DNA from: Hydractinia symbiolongicarpus
Lineage: Eukaryota; Cnidaria; Hydrozoa; Anthoathecata; Hydractiniidae
Length of the DNA: 64,000 nt
Reading direction: 5' to 3'
Assembly (NCBI RefSeq): GCF_029227915.1
Contig: NC_079878.1
Span: 30,159,501-30,223,500, forward strand
The translations under genes were made by a program, and so were the position numbers. Under the pieces are notes generated by a model. That model was given only the letters and a program-made list of their open reading frames with translations. It was not told the DNA's origin and made no database searches. Within the stretch, counting starts at the first letter, position 1. Each line of letters begins with the position of its first letter. Shown here one piece after another: positions 21,921 through 33,643 of the stretch.

Positions 21921-23136
21921 TATTATTTCACCACTAAAGGCCATGAGACTTGTAGTTTTTAAAAATGTTTTCATTTTTGATGAGACGCTGAATAAAAGAA
22001 GTTTAATCGCCGGCAAACGAAAACCCGCGACTTCCCGTAAATCCGGACTCGGCCCGTATAGTCAAAAGTATACAAAGAAATTACCCAGGGAGTAAACTCA
22101 TTTCCCGAACGATTTTTTAAATTATTATTTCACCACTAAAGCCCATGAGACTTGTAGTTTTTAAAAATGTTTTCATTTTTGATGAGACGCTGAATAAAAG
22201 AAGTTTAATCGCTGTGAAACGAAAACCCGCGACTTCCCGTAAATCCCGGACTCGGCCCGTATAGTCGAATGTATACAAAGAAAGTACCCTTTGAGTAAAC
22301 TCATTTCCAAAACGATTTTTTAAATTATCTTTTCCCCACTAAAACACATGAGACTTGCAGTTTTCAAAAATGTTTTCATTTTTGATGAGACGCTTAATGA
22401 AAGAGGTTTAATCGCCGGCAAACGAAATCCCGGGATTTCCCGTAAATCCCGGGCTTGGCCCGTATAGTCGAATGTATACAAAAAAAGTACCCAGGGAGTA
22501 AACTCATTTCCCGAACGATTTTTTAAATTATTATTTCACCACTAAAGGCCATGAGACTTGTAGTTTTTAAAAATGTTTTCATTTTTGATGAGACGCTGAA
22601 TAAAAGAAGTTTAATCGCCGGCAAACGAAAACCCGCGACTTCCCGTAAATCCGGACTCGGCCCGTATAGTCAAAAGTATACAAAGAAATTACCCAGGGAG
22701 TAAACTCATTTCCCGAACGATTTTTTAAATTATTATTTCACCACTAAAGCCCATGAGACTTGTAGTTTTTAAAAATGTTTTCATTTTTGATGAGACGCTG
22801 AATAAAAGAAGTTTAATCGCTGTGAAACGAAAACCCGCGACTTCCCGTAAATCCCGGACTCGGCCCGTATAGTCGAATGTATACAAAGAAAGTACCCTTT
22901 GAGTAAACTCATTTCCAAAACGATTTTTCAAATTATCTTTTCACCACTAAAACACATGAGACTTGCAGTTTTCAAAAATGTTTTCATTTTTGATGAGACG
23001 CTTAATGAAAGAGGTTTAATCGCCGGCAAACGAAATCCCGGGATTTCCCGTAAATCCCGGGCTTGGCCCGTATAGTCGAATGTATACAAAAAAAGTACCC
23101 AGGGAGTAAACTCATTTCCCGAACGATTTTTTAAAT
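21921..23136 (+). repeat. 608-bp (three-monomer) tandem duplication, two copies
   Basis: Landmarks 22001/22609, 22203/22811 and 22406/23014 are each 608 bp apart. Markers in both copies are CTAAAGGCCATGAG, AGAAATTACCCAGG and AATCGCTGTGAAACG. The division is near 22,528, where TTTTTTAAATTATTATTTC replaces the T-run form. One copy difference is TTCAAATTATC (22,928) against TTAAATTATC (22,320). Confidence 0.82.
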
Positions 23137-24028
23137 TTTTTTTTTACAACTAAAACGCATGAGACTTGCAGTTTTCAAAAATGTTTTCATTTTTGATGAG
23201 ACGCTTAATGAAAGAGGTTTAATCGCCGGCAAACGAAATCCCGCGATTTCCCGTAAATCCCGGGCTTGGCCCGTATAGTCGAATGTATACAAAGAAAGTA
23301 CCCTTTGAGTAAACTCATTTCCAAAACGATTTTTTAAATTATCTTTTCACCACTAAAACACATGAGACTTGCAGTTTTCAAAAATGTTTTCATTTTTGAT
23401 GAGACGCTTAATGAAAAAGGTTTAATCGCCGGCAAACGAAATCCCGGGATTTCCCGTAAATCCCGGGCTTGGCCCGTATAGTCGAATGTATACAAAAAAA
23501 GTACCCAGGGAGTAAACTCATTTCCCGAACGATTTTTTAAATTTTTTTTTTACAACTAAAACGCATGAGACTTGCAGTTTTCAAAAATCTTTTCATTTTT
23601 GATGAGACGCTTAATGAAAGAGGTTTAATCGCCGGCAAACGAAAACCCGCGATTTCCCGTAAATCCCGGGCTTGGCCCGTATAGTCGAATGTATACAAAG
23701 AAAGTACCCTTTGAGTAAACTCATTTCCAAAACGATTTTTTAAATTATCTTTTCACCACTAAAACACATGAGACTTGCAGTTTTCAAAAATGTTTTCATT
23801 TTTGATGAGACGCTTAATGAAAGAGGTTTAATCGCCGGCAAACGAAATCCCGGGATTTCCCGTAAATCCCGGGCTTGGCCCGTATAGTCGAATGTATACA
23901 AAAAAAGTACCCAGGGAGTAAACTCATTTCCCGAACGATTTTTTAAATTTTTTTTTTACAACTAAAACGCATGAGACTTGCAGTTTTCAAAAATGTTTTC
24001 ATTTTTGATGAGACGCTTAATGAAAGAG
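23014..24028 (+). repeat. 406-bp dimer repeats, two and a half units
   Basis: Units start at 23014, 23420 and 23826. Each joins a monomer with CCCGGGATTT, TACAAAAAAAGTACCC and TTTACAACTAAAACG to one with GTACCCTTTGAG, TTTCCAAAACG and CTAAAACACATG. The last unit lacks its second monomer. A simple dimer expansion. Confidence 0.82.
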
Positions 24029-24433
24029 GTTTAATCGCCGGCAAACGAAATCCCGCGATTTCCCGTAAATCCCGTGCTTGGCTCGTATAGTCGAATGTAT
24101 AAAAAGAAAGTACCCAGGAAGTAAACTCATTTCCCGAACGATTTTTTAAATTTTTTTTTACCACTAAAACGCATGAGACTTGTAGTTTTCAAAAATATTT
24201 TCATTTTTGATGAGACGCTTAATGAAAGAGGTTTAATCGCCGGCAAACGAAAACCCGCGATTTGCCGTAAATCCCGGGCTTGGCCCGTATAGTCAAAAGT
24301 ATACAAAGAAAGTACCCAGGAAGTAAACTCATTTCCCGAACGATTTTTTAATTTATTTTTTCACCACTAAAACGCATGAGACTTGTAGTTTTCAAAAATG
24401 TTTTCATTTTTGATGAGACACTGAATAAAAGAC

Positions 24434-26570
24434 GTTTAATCACCGGCAAAGGAAAACCTGCGATTTCCCGTGAATCCCGGACTCGGCCCGTATAGTCAAA
24501 AGTATACAAAGAAAGTACCCAGGGAGTAAACTCATTTCCCGAACGATTTTTTAAATTTTTTTTTTACCACTAAAACGCATGAGACTTGTAGTTTTCAAAA
24601 ATGTTTTCATTTTTGATGAGACGCTTAATGAAAGAGGTTTAATCGCCGGCAAACGAAATCCCCCGATTTCCCGTAAATCCCGGGCTTGGCCCGTATAGTC
24701 GAATGTATACAAAGAAAGTACCCAGGGAGTAAACTCATTTTCCGAAAGATTTTTTAAATTTTTGTTTCACCACTAAAACGCTTGAGACTTGTAGTTTTTA
24801 AAAATGTTTTCATTTTTGATGAGACGCTGAATAAAAGAAGTTTAATCGCCGGCAAACGAAAACCCGCGACTTCCCGTAAATCCGGACTCGGCCCGTATAG
24901 TCAAAAGTATACAAAGAAAGTACCCAGGAAGAAAACTCATTTCCCGAACGGTTTCTTAAATTATTATTTCACCACTAAAGCCCATGAGACTTGTAGTTTT
25001 TAAAAATGTTTTCATTTTTAATGAGACGCTGAATAAAAGAAGTTTAATCGCCGGCAAACGAAAACCCGCTATTTCCCGTAAATCCCGGGCTTGGCCCGTA
25101 TAGTCAAAAGTATACAAAGAAAGTACCCAGGAAGTAAACTCATTTCCCGAACGATTTTTTAATTTATTTTTTCACCACTAAAACGCATGAGACTTGTAGT
25201 TTTCAAAAATGTTTTCATTTTTGATGAGACACTGAATAAAAGACGTTTAATCACCGGCAAAGGAAAACCTGCGATTTCCCGTGAATCCCGGACTCGGCCC
25301 GTATAGTCAAAAGTATACAAAGAAAGTACCCAGGGAGTAAACTCATTTCCCGAACGATTTTTTAAATTTTTTTTTTACCACTAAAACGCATGAGACTTGT
25401 AGTTTTCAAAAATGTTTTCATTTTTGATGAGACGCTTAATGAAAGAGGTTTAATCGCCGGCAAACGAAATCCCCCGATTTCCCGTAAATCCCGGGCTTGG
25501 CCCGTATAGTCGAATGTATACAAAGAAAGTACCCAGGGAGTAAACTCATTTTCCGAAAGATTTTTTAAATTTTTGTTTCACCACTAAAACGCTTGAGACT
25601 TGTAGTTTTTAAAAATGTTTTCATTTTTGATGAGACGCTGAATAAAAGAAGTTTAATCGCCGGCAAACGAAAACCCGCGACTTCCCGTAAATCCGGACTC
25701 GGCCCGTATAGTCAAAAGTATACAAAGAAAGTACCCAGGAAGAAAACTCATTTCCCGAACGGTTTCTTAAATTATTATTTCACCACTAAAGCCCATGAGA
25801 CTTGTAGTTTTTAAAAATGTTTTCATTTTTAATGAGACGCTTGATAAAAGAAGTTTAATCGCCGGCAAACGAAAACCCGCGACTTCCCGTAAATCCCGGA
25901 CTCGGCCCGTATAGGCAAAAGTATACAAAGAAAGTACCCATGGTGTAAACTCATTTCCCGAACGATTTTTTAAATTATTATTTCACCACTAAAGGCCATG
26001 AGACTTGTAGTTTTCAAAAATGTTTTCATTTTTGATGAGACACTGAATAAAAGACGTTTAATCACCGGCAAAGGAAAACCTGCGATTTCCCGTGAATCCC
26101 GGACTCGGCCCGTATAGTCAAAAGTATACAAAGAAAGTACCCAGGGAGTAAACTCATTTCCCGAACGATTTTTTAAATTTTTTTTTTACCACTAAAACGC
26201 ATGAGACTTGTAGTTTTCAAAAATGTTTTCATTTTTGATGAGACGCTTAATGAAAGAGGTTTAATCGCCGGCAAACGAAATCCCCCGATTTCCCGTAAAT
26301 CCCGGGCTTGGCCCGTATAGTCGAATGTATACAAAGAAAGTACCCAGGGAGTAAACTCATTTTCCGAAAGATTTTTTAAATTTTTGTTTCACCACTAAAA
26401 CGCTTGAGACTTGTAGTTTTTAAAAATGTTTTCATTTTTGATGAGACGCTGAATAAAAGAAGTTTAATCGCCGGCAAACGAAAACCCGCGACTTCCCGTA
26501 AATCCGGACTCGGCCCGTATAGTCAAAAGTATACAAAGAAAGTACCCAGGAAGAAAACTCATTTCCCGAA
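24434..26570 (+). repeat. 811-bp tetramer higher-order repeat, about 2.6 units
   Basis: Landmarks 24434, 25245 and 26056 are 811 bp apart, each beginning AAGACGTTTAATCACCGG. The order is AATCACCGGCAAAGG type; GATTTCCC with AATCCCCCG type; CTTGAGACTTG / GGAAGAAAACTC type; and a variable fourth monomer. The fourth monomer differs between units: AACCCGCTATTTCCC at 25,065 against AACCCGCGACTTCCC with CCATGGTGTAAAC at 25,875. That suggests replacement of single monomers inside the unit. Confidence 0.87.
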
Positions 26571-28799
26571 CGATTTCTTAAATTATTATTTCACCACTAA
26601 AGCCCATGAGACTTGTAGTTTTTAAAAATGTTTTCATTTTTAATGAGACGCTTGATAAAAGAAGTTTAATCGCCGGCAAACGAAAACCCGCGACTTACCG
26701 TAAATCCGGACTCGGCCCGTATAGTCAAAAGTATACAAAGAAATTACCCAGGGAGTAAACTCATTTCCCGAACGATTTTTTAAATAATTATTTCACCACT
26801 AAAGCCCATGAGACTTGTAGTTTTTAAAAATGTTTTCATTTTTGATGAGACGCTGAATAAAAGAAGTTTAATCGCTGTGAAACGAAAACCCGCGACTTCC
26901 CGTAAATCCCGGACTCGGCCCGTATAGGCAGAAGTATACAAAGAATGTACCCAGGGTGTAAACTCATTTCCCGAACGATTTTTTAAATTATTATTTCACC
27001 ACTAAGGGCCATGAGACTTATAGTTTTTTAAAATGTTTTCATTTTTGATGAGACGCTTAATGAAAGAGGTTTAATCGCCGGCAAACGAAAACTTGCGATT
27101 TCCCGTAAATCCCGGGCTTGGCCCGTATAGTCGAATGTATACAAAGAAAGCACCCTGTGAGTAAACTCATTTCCAAAACGATTTTTTAAATTATCTTTTC
27201 ACCACTAAAACGCATGAGACTTGCAGTTTTCAAAAATGTTTTCATTTTTGATGAGACGTTTAATGAAAGAGGTTTAATCGCCGGCAAACAAAATCCCGCG
27301 ATTTCCCGTAAATCCCGGGGTTGGCTCGTATAGTCGAATGTATACAAAGAAAGTACCCAGGGAGTAAACTCATTTACCGAACTATTTTTTAATTTTTTTT
27401 TTTACCACTAAAACGCATGAGACTTGTAGTTTTAAAAAATGTTTTCATTTTTGATGAGACGCTTAATGAAAGAGGTTTAATCGCCGGCAAACGAAAACCC
27501 GCGATTTCCCGTAAATCCCGGGCTTGGCCCGTATAGTCGAATGTATACAAAGAAAGTACCCTGTGAGTAAACTCATTTCCAGAACGATTTTTTAAATTAT
27601 TTTTTCGCCACTAAAACGCATAAGACTTGTAGTTGTCAAAAATGTTTTCATTTTTGATGAGGCGCTGAATAAAAGAAGTTTAATCGCCGGCAAACGAAAA
27701 CCCGCGATTTCCCGTAAATCCCGGGCTTGGCCCGTATAGTCAAAAGTATACAAAGAAAGTACCCAGGAAGTAAACTCATTTCCCGAACGATTTTTTAATT
27801 TATTTTTTCACCACTAAAACGCATGAGACTTGTAGTTTTTAAAAATGTTTTCATTTTTGATGAGACACTGAATAAAAGAAGTTTAATCACCGGCAAACGA
27901 AAACCTGCGATTTCCCGTGAATCCCGGACTCGGCCCGTATAGTCAAAAGTATACAAAGAAAGTACCCAGGGAGTAAACTCATTTCCCGAACGATTTTTTA
28001 AATTTTTTTTTTACCACTAAAACGCATGAGACTTGTAGTTTTCAAAAATGTTTTCATTTTTGATAAGACGCTTAATGAAAGAGGTTTAATCGCCGGCAAA
28101 CGAAATCCCCGGATTTCCCGTAAACCCCGGGCTTGGCCCGTATAGTCGTATGTATACAAAGAAAGTACCCAGGGAGTAAACTCATTTCCCGAACGATTTT
28201 TTAAATTTTCGTTTTACCACTAAAACGCTTGAGACTTGTAGTTTTTAAAAATGTTTTCATTTTTGATGAGACGCTGAATAAAAGAAGTTTAATCGCCGGC
28301 AAACGAAAACCCGCGACTTCCCGTAAATCCAGACTCGGCCCGTATAGTCAAAAGTATACAAAGAAAGTACCCACGGAGAAAACTCATTTCCCGAACAATT
28401 TCTTAAATTATTATTTCACCACTAAAGCCCATGAGACTTGTAGTTTCAAAAATGTTTTCATTTTTGATGAGACGCTGAATAAAAGTGGTTTAATCGCCGG
28501 CAAACGAAAACCCGCGATTTCCCGTAAATCCCGGGCTTGGCCCGTATAGTCGAATGTGTACAAAGAAAGCACCCTGTGAGTAAACTCATTTCCAAAACGA
28601 TTTTTTAAATTATCTTTTCACCACTAAAACGCATGAGACTTGCAGTTTTCAAAAATGTTTTCATTTTTGATGAGACGCTTAATGAAAGAGGTTTAATCGC
28701 CGGCAAACGAAATCCCGCGATTTTCGTAAATCCCGGGCTTGGCTCGTATAGTCGAATGTATACAAAGAAAGTACCCAGGGAGTAAACTCATTTCCCGAA
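26571..28799 (+). repeat. 2,229-bp (11-monomer) tandem duplication, copy 1
   Basis: Matches 28,800-31,028 at offset 2,227-2,229, for example CGATTTCTTAAATT at 26,571 and 28,800, AATCGCTGTGAAACG at 26,871 and 29,100, and TTGTAGTTTCAAAAATG at 28,438 and 30,665. Copies differ by scattered changes, more than in the 3.4 or 4.9 kb duplications, which suggests an older event. Confidence 0.88.
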
Positions 28800-31028
28800 C
28801 GATTTCTTAAATTATTATTTCACCACTAAAGCCCATGAGACTTGTAGTTTTTAAAAATGTTTTCATTTTTAATGAGACGCTTGATAAAAGAAGTTTAATC
28901 GCCGGCAAACGAAAACCCGCGACTTCCCGTAAATCCGGACTCGGCCCGTATAGTCAAAAGTATACAAAGAAATTACCCAGGGAGTAAACTCATTTCCCGA
29001 ACGATTTTTTAAATTATTATTTCACCACTAAAGCCCATGAGACTTGTAGTTTTTAAAAATGTTTTCATTTTTGATGAGACGCTGAATAAAAGAAGTTTAA
29101 TCGCTGTGAAACGAAAACCCGCGACTTCCCGTAAATCCCGGACTCGGCCCGTATAGGCAGAAGTATACAAAGAAAGTACCCAGGGTGTAAACTCATTTCC
29201 GGAACGATTTTTTAAATTATTATTTCACCACTAAGGGCCATGAGACTTGTAGTTTTTTAAAATGTTTTCATTTTTGATGAGACGCTTAATGAAAGAGGTT
29301 TAATCGCCGGCAAACGAAAACTTGCGATTTCCCGTAAATCCCGGGCTTGGCCCGTATAGTCGAATGTATACAAAGAAAGCACCCTGTGAGTAAACTCATT
29401 TCCAAAACGATTTTTTAAATTATCTTTTCACCACTAAAACGCATGAGACTTGCAGTTTTCAAAAATGTTTTCATTTTTGATGAGACGTTTAATGAAAGAG
29501 GTTTAATCGCCGGCAAACAAAATCCCGCGATTTCCCGTAAATCCCGGGCTTGGCTCGTATAGTCGAATGTATACAAAGAAAGTACCCAGGGAGTAAACTC
29601 ATTTACCGAACTATTTTTTAATTTTTTTTTTACCACTAAAACGCATGAGACTTGTAGTTTTCAAAAATGTTTTCATTTTTGATGAGACGCTTAATGAAAG
29701 AGGTTTAATCGCCGGCAAACGAAAACCCGCGATTTCCCGTAAATCCCGGGCTTGGCCCGTATAGTCGAATGTATACAAAGAAAGTACCCTGTGAGTAAAC
29801 TCATTTCCAGAACGATTTTTTAAATTATTTTTTCGCCACTAAAACGCATAAGACTTGTAGTTTTCAAAAATGTTTTCATTTTTGATGAGGCGCTGAATAA
29901 AAGAAGTTTAATCGCCGGAAAATGAAAACCCGCGATTTCCCGTAAATCCCGGGCTTGGCCCGTATAGTCAAAAGTATACAAAGAAAGTACCCAGGAAGTA
30001 AACTCATTTCCCGAACGATTTTTTAATTTATTTTTTCACCACTAAAACGCATGAGACTTGTAGTTTTTAAAAATGTTTTCATTTTTGATGAGACACTGAA
30101 TAAAAGAAGTTTAATCACCGGCAAACGAAAACCTGCGATTTCCCGTGAATCCCGGACTCGGCCCGTATAGTCAAAAGTATACAAAGAAAGTACCCAGGGA
30201 GTAAACTCATTTCCCGAACGATTTTTTAAATTTTTTTTTACCACTAAAACGCATGAGACTTGTAGTTTTTAAAAATGTTTTCATTTTTGATAAGACGCTT
30301 AATGAAAGAGGTTTAATCGCCGGCAAACGAAATCCCCGGATTTCTCGTAAACCCCGGGCTTGGCCCGTATAGTCGTATGTATACAAAGAAAGTACCCAGG
30401 GAGTAAACTCATTTCCCGAACGATTTTTTAAATTTTTGTTTTACCACTAAAACGCTTGAGACTTGTAGTTTTTAAAAATGTTTTCATTTTTGATGAGACG
30501 CTGAATAAAAGAAGTTTAATCGCCGGCAAACGAAAACCCGCGACTTCCCGTAAATCCAGACTCGGCCCGTATAGTCAAAAGTATACAAAGAAAGTACCCA
30601 CGGAGAAAACTCATTTCCCGAACAATTTCTTAAATTATTATTTCACCACTAAAGCCCATGAGACTTGTAGTTTCAAAAATGTTTTTATTTTTGATGAGAC
30701 GCTGAATAAAAGTGGTTTAATCGCCGGCAAACGAAAACCCGCGATTTCCCGTAAATCCCGGGCTTGGCCCGTATAGTCGAATGTATACAAAGAAAGCACC
30801 CTGTGAGTAAACTCATTTCCAAATCGATTTTTTAAATTATCTTTTCACCACTAAAACGCATGAGACTTGCAGTTTTCAAAAATGTTTTCATTTTTGATGA
30901 GACGCTTAATGAAAGAGGTTTAATCGCCGGCAAACGAAATCCCGCGATTTCCCGTAAATCCCGGGCTTGGCTCGTATAGTCGAATGTATACAAAGAAAGT
31001 ACCCAGGGAGTAAACTCATTTCCCGAAC
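28800..31028 (+). repeat. 2,229-bp (11-monomer) tandem duplication, copy 2
   Basis: Repeat of 26,571-28,799. Private changes include GCCGGAAAATG (near 29,915) and TTCCGGAACG (near 29,200). Copy 1 has its own, such as TTGTAGTTGTC (near 27,630) and GGGGTTGGC (near 27,318). After about 31,020 the sequence takes the TAATTTATTTTTTC form while the start of copy 2 has TTCTTAAATT, which sets the edge. Confidence 0.87.
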
Positions 31029-31931
31029 GATTTTTTAATTTATTTTTTCACCACTAAAACGCATGAGACTTGTAGTTTTCAAAAATGTCTTCATTTTTGA
31101 TGAGACACTGAATAAAAGAAGTTTAATCACCGGCAAACGAAAACCTGCGATTTCCCGTGAATCCCGGACTCGGCCAGTATAGTCAAAAGTATACAAAGAA
31201 AGTACCCAGGGAGTAAACTCATTTCCCGAACGATTTTCTAAATTTTTTTTTACCACTAAAACGCATGAGACCTGTAGTTTTCAAAAATGTTTTCATTTTT
31301 GATGAGACGCTGAATAAAAGTGGTTTAATCGCCGGCAAATGAAATCCCGCGATTTCCCGTAAACCCCGGGCTTGGCCCGTATAGTCGAATGTATACAGAG
31401 AAAGTACCCAGGGAGTAAACTCATTTCCCGAACGATTTTTTTAATTTTTTTTTTACCACTAAAACGCATGAGACTTGTAGTTTGCAAAAATGTTTTCATT
31501 TTTGATGAGACGCTTAATGAAAGAGGTTTAATCGCCGGCAAACGAAAACCCGCGATTTCCCGTAAATCCCGGGCTTGGCCCGTATAGTCGAATGTATAAA
31601 AAGAAAGTACCCAGGGAGTAAACTCATTTCCCGAACGATTTTTTAAATTTTTTTTTTACCACTAAAACGCATGAGACTTGTAGTTTTCAAAAATGTTTTC
31701 ATTTTTGATGAGACGCTGAATAAAAGTGGTTTAATCGCCAGCAAACGAAAACCCGCGATTTCCCGTAAATCCCGGGCTTGGCCCGTATAATCGAATGTAT
31801 ACAAAGAAAGTACCCTGTGAGTAAACTCATTTCCAAAACGATTTTTTAAATTATCTTTTCACCACTAAAACGCATGAGACTTGCAGTTTTCAAAAATGTT
31901 TTCATTTTTGATGAGACGCTTAATGAAAGAG
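30918..31931 (+). repeat. Five-monomer block, first of three related copies
   Basis: About 1,014 bp, matching the first part of the next block at offsets of 1,014-1,016. It carries ACACTGAATAAAAG, GAGACCTGTAG, GGCAAATGAAATCCC, TATACAGAG, TTTGCAAAAATG, GTATAAAAAG and GCCAGCAAACG in order. The block overlaps the end of the 2.2-kb duplication because both begin from similar monomers. Confidence 0.8.
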
Positions 31932-33643
31932 GTTTAATCGCCGGCAAACGAAATCCCGCGATTTCCCGTAAATCCCGGGCTTGGCTCATATAGTCGAATG
32001 TATACAAAGAAAGTACCCAGGGAGTAAACTCATTTCCCGAACGATTTTTTAATTTATTTTTTCACCACTAAAACGCATGAGACTTGTAGTTTTCAAAAAT
32101 GTTTTCATTTTTGATGAGACACTGAATAAAAGAAGTTTAATCACCGGCAAACGAAAACCTGCGATTTCCCGTGAATCCCGGACTCGGCCCGTATAGTCAA
32201 AAGTATACAAAGAAAGTACCCAGGGAGTAAACTCATTTCCCGAACGATTTTCTAAATTTTATTTTTTACCACTAAAACGCATGAGACCTGTAGTTTTCAA
32301 AAATGTTTTCATTTTTGATGAGACGCTGAATAAAAGTGGTTTAATCGCCGGCAAATGAAATCCCGCGATTTCCCGTAAACCCCGGGCTTGGCCCGTATAG
32401 TCGAATGTATACAGAGAAAGTACCCAGGGAGTAAACTCATTTCCCGAACGATTTTTTTAATTTTTTTTTTACCACTAAAACGCATGAGACTTGTAGTTTG
32501 CAAAAATGTTTTCATTTTTGATGAGACGCTTAATGAAAGAGGTTTAATCGCCGGCAAACGAAAACCCGCGATTTCCCGTAAATCCCGGGCTTGGCCCGTA
32601 TAGTCGAATGTATAAAAAGAAAGTACCCAGGGAGTAAACTCATTTCCCGAACGATTTTTTAAATTTTTTTTTTACCACTAAAACGCATGAGACTTGTAGT
32701 TTTCAAAAATGTTTTCATTTTTGATGAGACGCTGAATAAAAGTGGTTTAATCGCCAGCAAACGAAAACCCGCGATTTCCCGTAAATCCCGGGCTTGACCC
32801 GTATAATTGAATGTATACAAAGAAAGTACCCTGTGAGTAAACTCATTTCCAAAACGATTTTTTAAATTATCTTTTCACCACTAAAACGCATGAGACTTGA
32901 AGTTTTCAAAAATGTTTTCATTTTTCATAAGACGCTTAATGAAAGAGGTTTAAATTTTTTTTTTACCACTAAAACGCATCAGACTTGTAGTTTTCAAAAA
33001 TGTTTTCATTTTTGTTGAGACGCTGAATAAAAGTGGTTTAATCGCAGGCAAACGAAAACCCGCGATTTCCCGTAAATCCCGGGCTTGGCCCGTATAGTCG
33101 AATGTATACAAAGAAAGTACCCTGTGAGTAAACTCATTTCCAAAACGATTTTTTAAATTATCTTTTCACCATTAAAACGCATGAGACTTGCAGTTTTCAA
33201 AAATGTTTTCATTTTTGATGAGACGCTTAATGAAAGAGGTTTAATCGCCGGCAAACGAAATCCCGCGATTTCCCGTAAATCCCGGGCTTGGCCCGTATAG
33301 TCGAATGTATACAAAGAAAGTACCCAGTGAGTAAACTCATTTCCCAAACGATTTTTTAAATTTTTTTTCACCACTAAAACGCTTGAGACTTGTAGTTTTC
33401 AAAAATGTTTTCATTTTTGATGAGACGCTGAATAAAAGTGGTTTAATCGCCAGCAAACGAAAACCCGCGATTTCCCGTAAATCCCGGGCTTGGCCCGTAT
33501 AATCGAATGTATACAAAGAAATTACCCTGTGAGTAAACTCATTTCCAAAACGATTTTTTAAATTATCTTTTCACCACTAAAACGCATGAGACTTGCAGTT
33601 TTCAAAAATGTTTTCATTTTTGATGAGACGCTTAATGAAAGAG
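31932..33643 (+). repeat. 1.71-kb block, copy 1, with truncated monomer
   Basis: Nine units from 31932 to 33644, one of them cut to 88 bp (32,948-33,035). The first part repeats 30,918-31,931, and the whole is repeated at 33,644-35,354 (offset 1,711-1,712). It carries CTTGAAGTTTTC and TTTTTCATAAGACG before the truncated unit and CATCAGACTTG and TTTTTGTTGAGACG after it, all repeated in copy 2. Confidence 0.87.
32948..33035 (+). repeat. Truncated monomer, 115-bp deletion (copy 1)
   Basis: The unit is 88 bp: GAGGTTTAA joins ATTTTTTTTTTACC, removing the entire GC-rich core. TTTAA occurs on both sides of the deleted stretch (GGTTTAATCG and TTTTTTAAATTT), so the deletion can be explained by joining at a 5-bp direct repeat. 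The same join is at 34,659-34,746. Confidence 0.92.
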
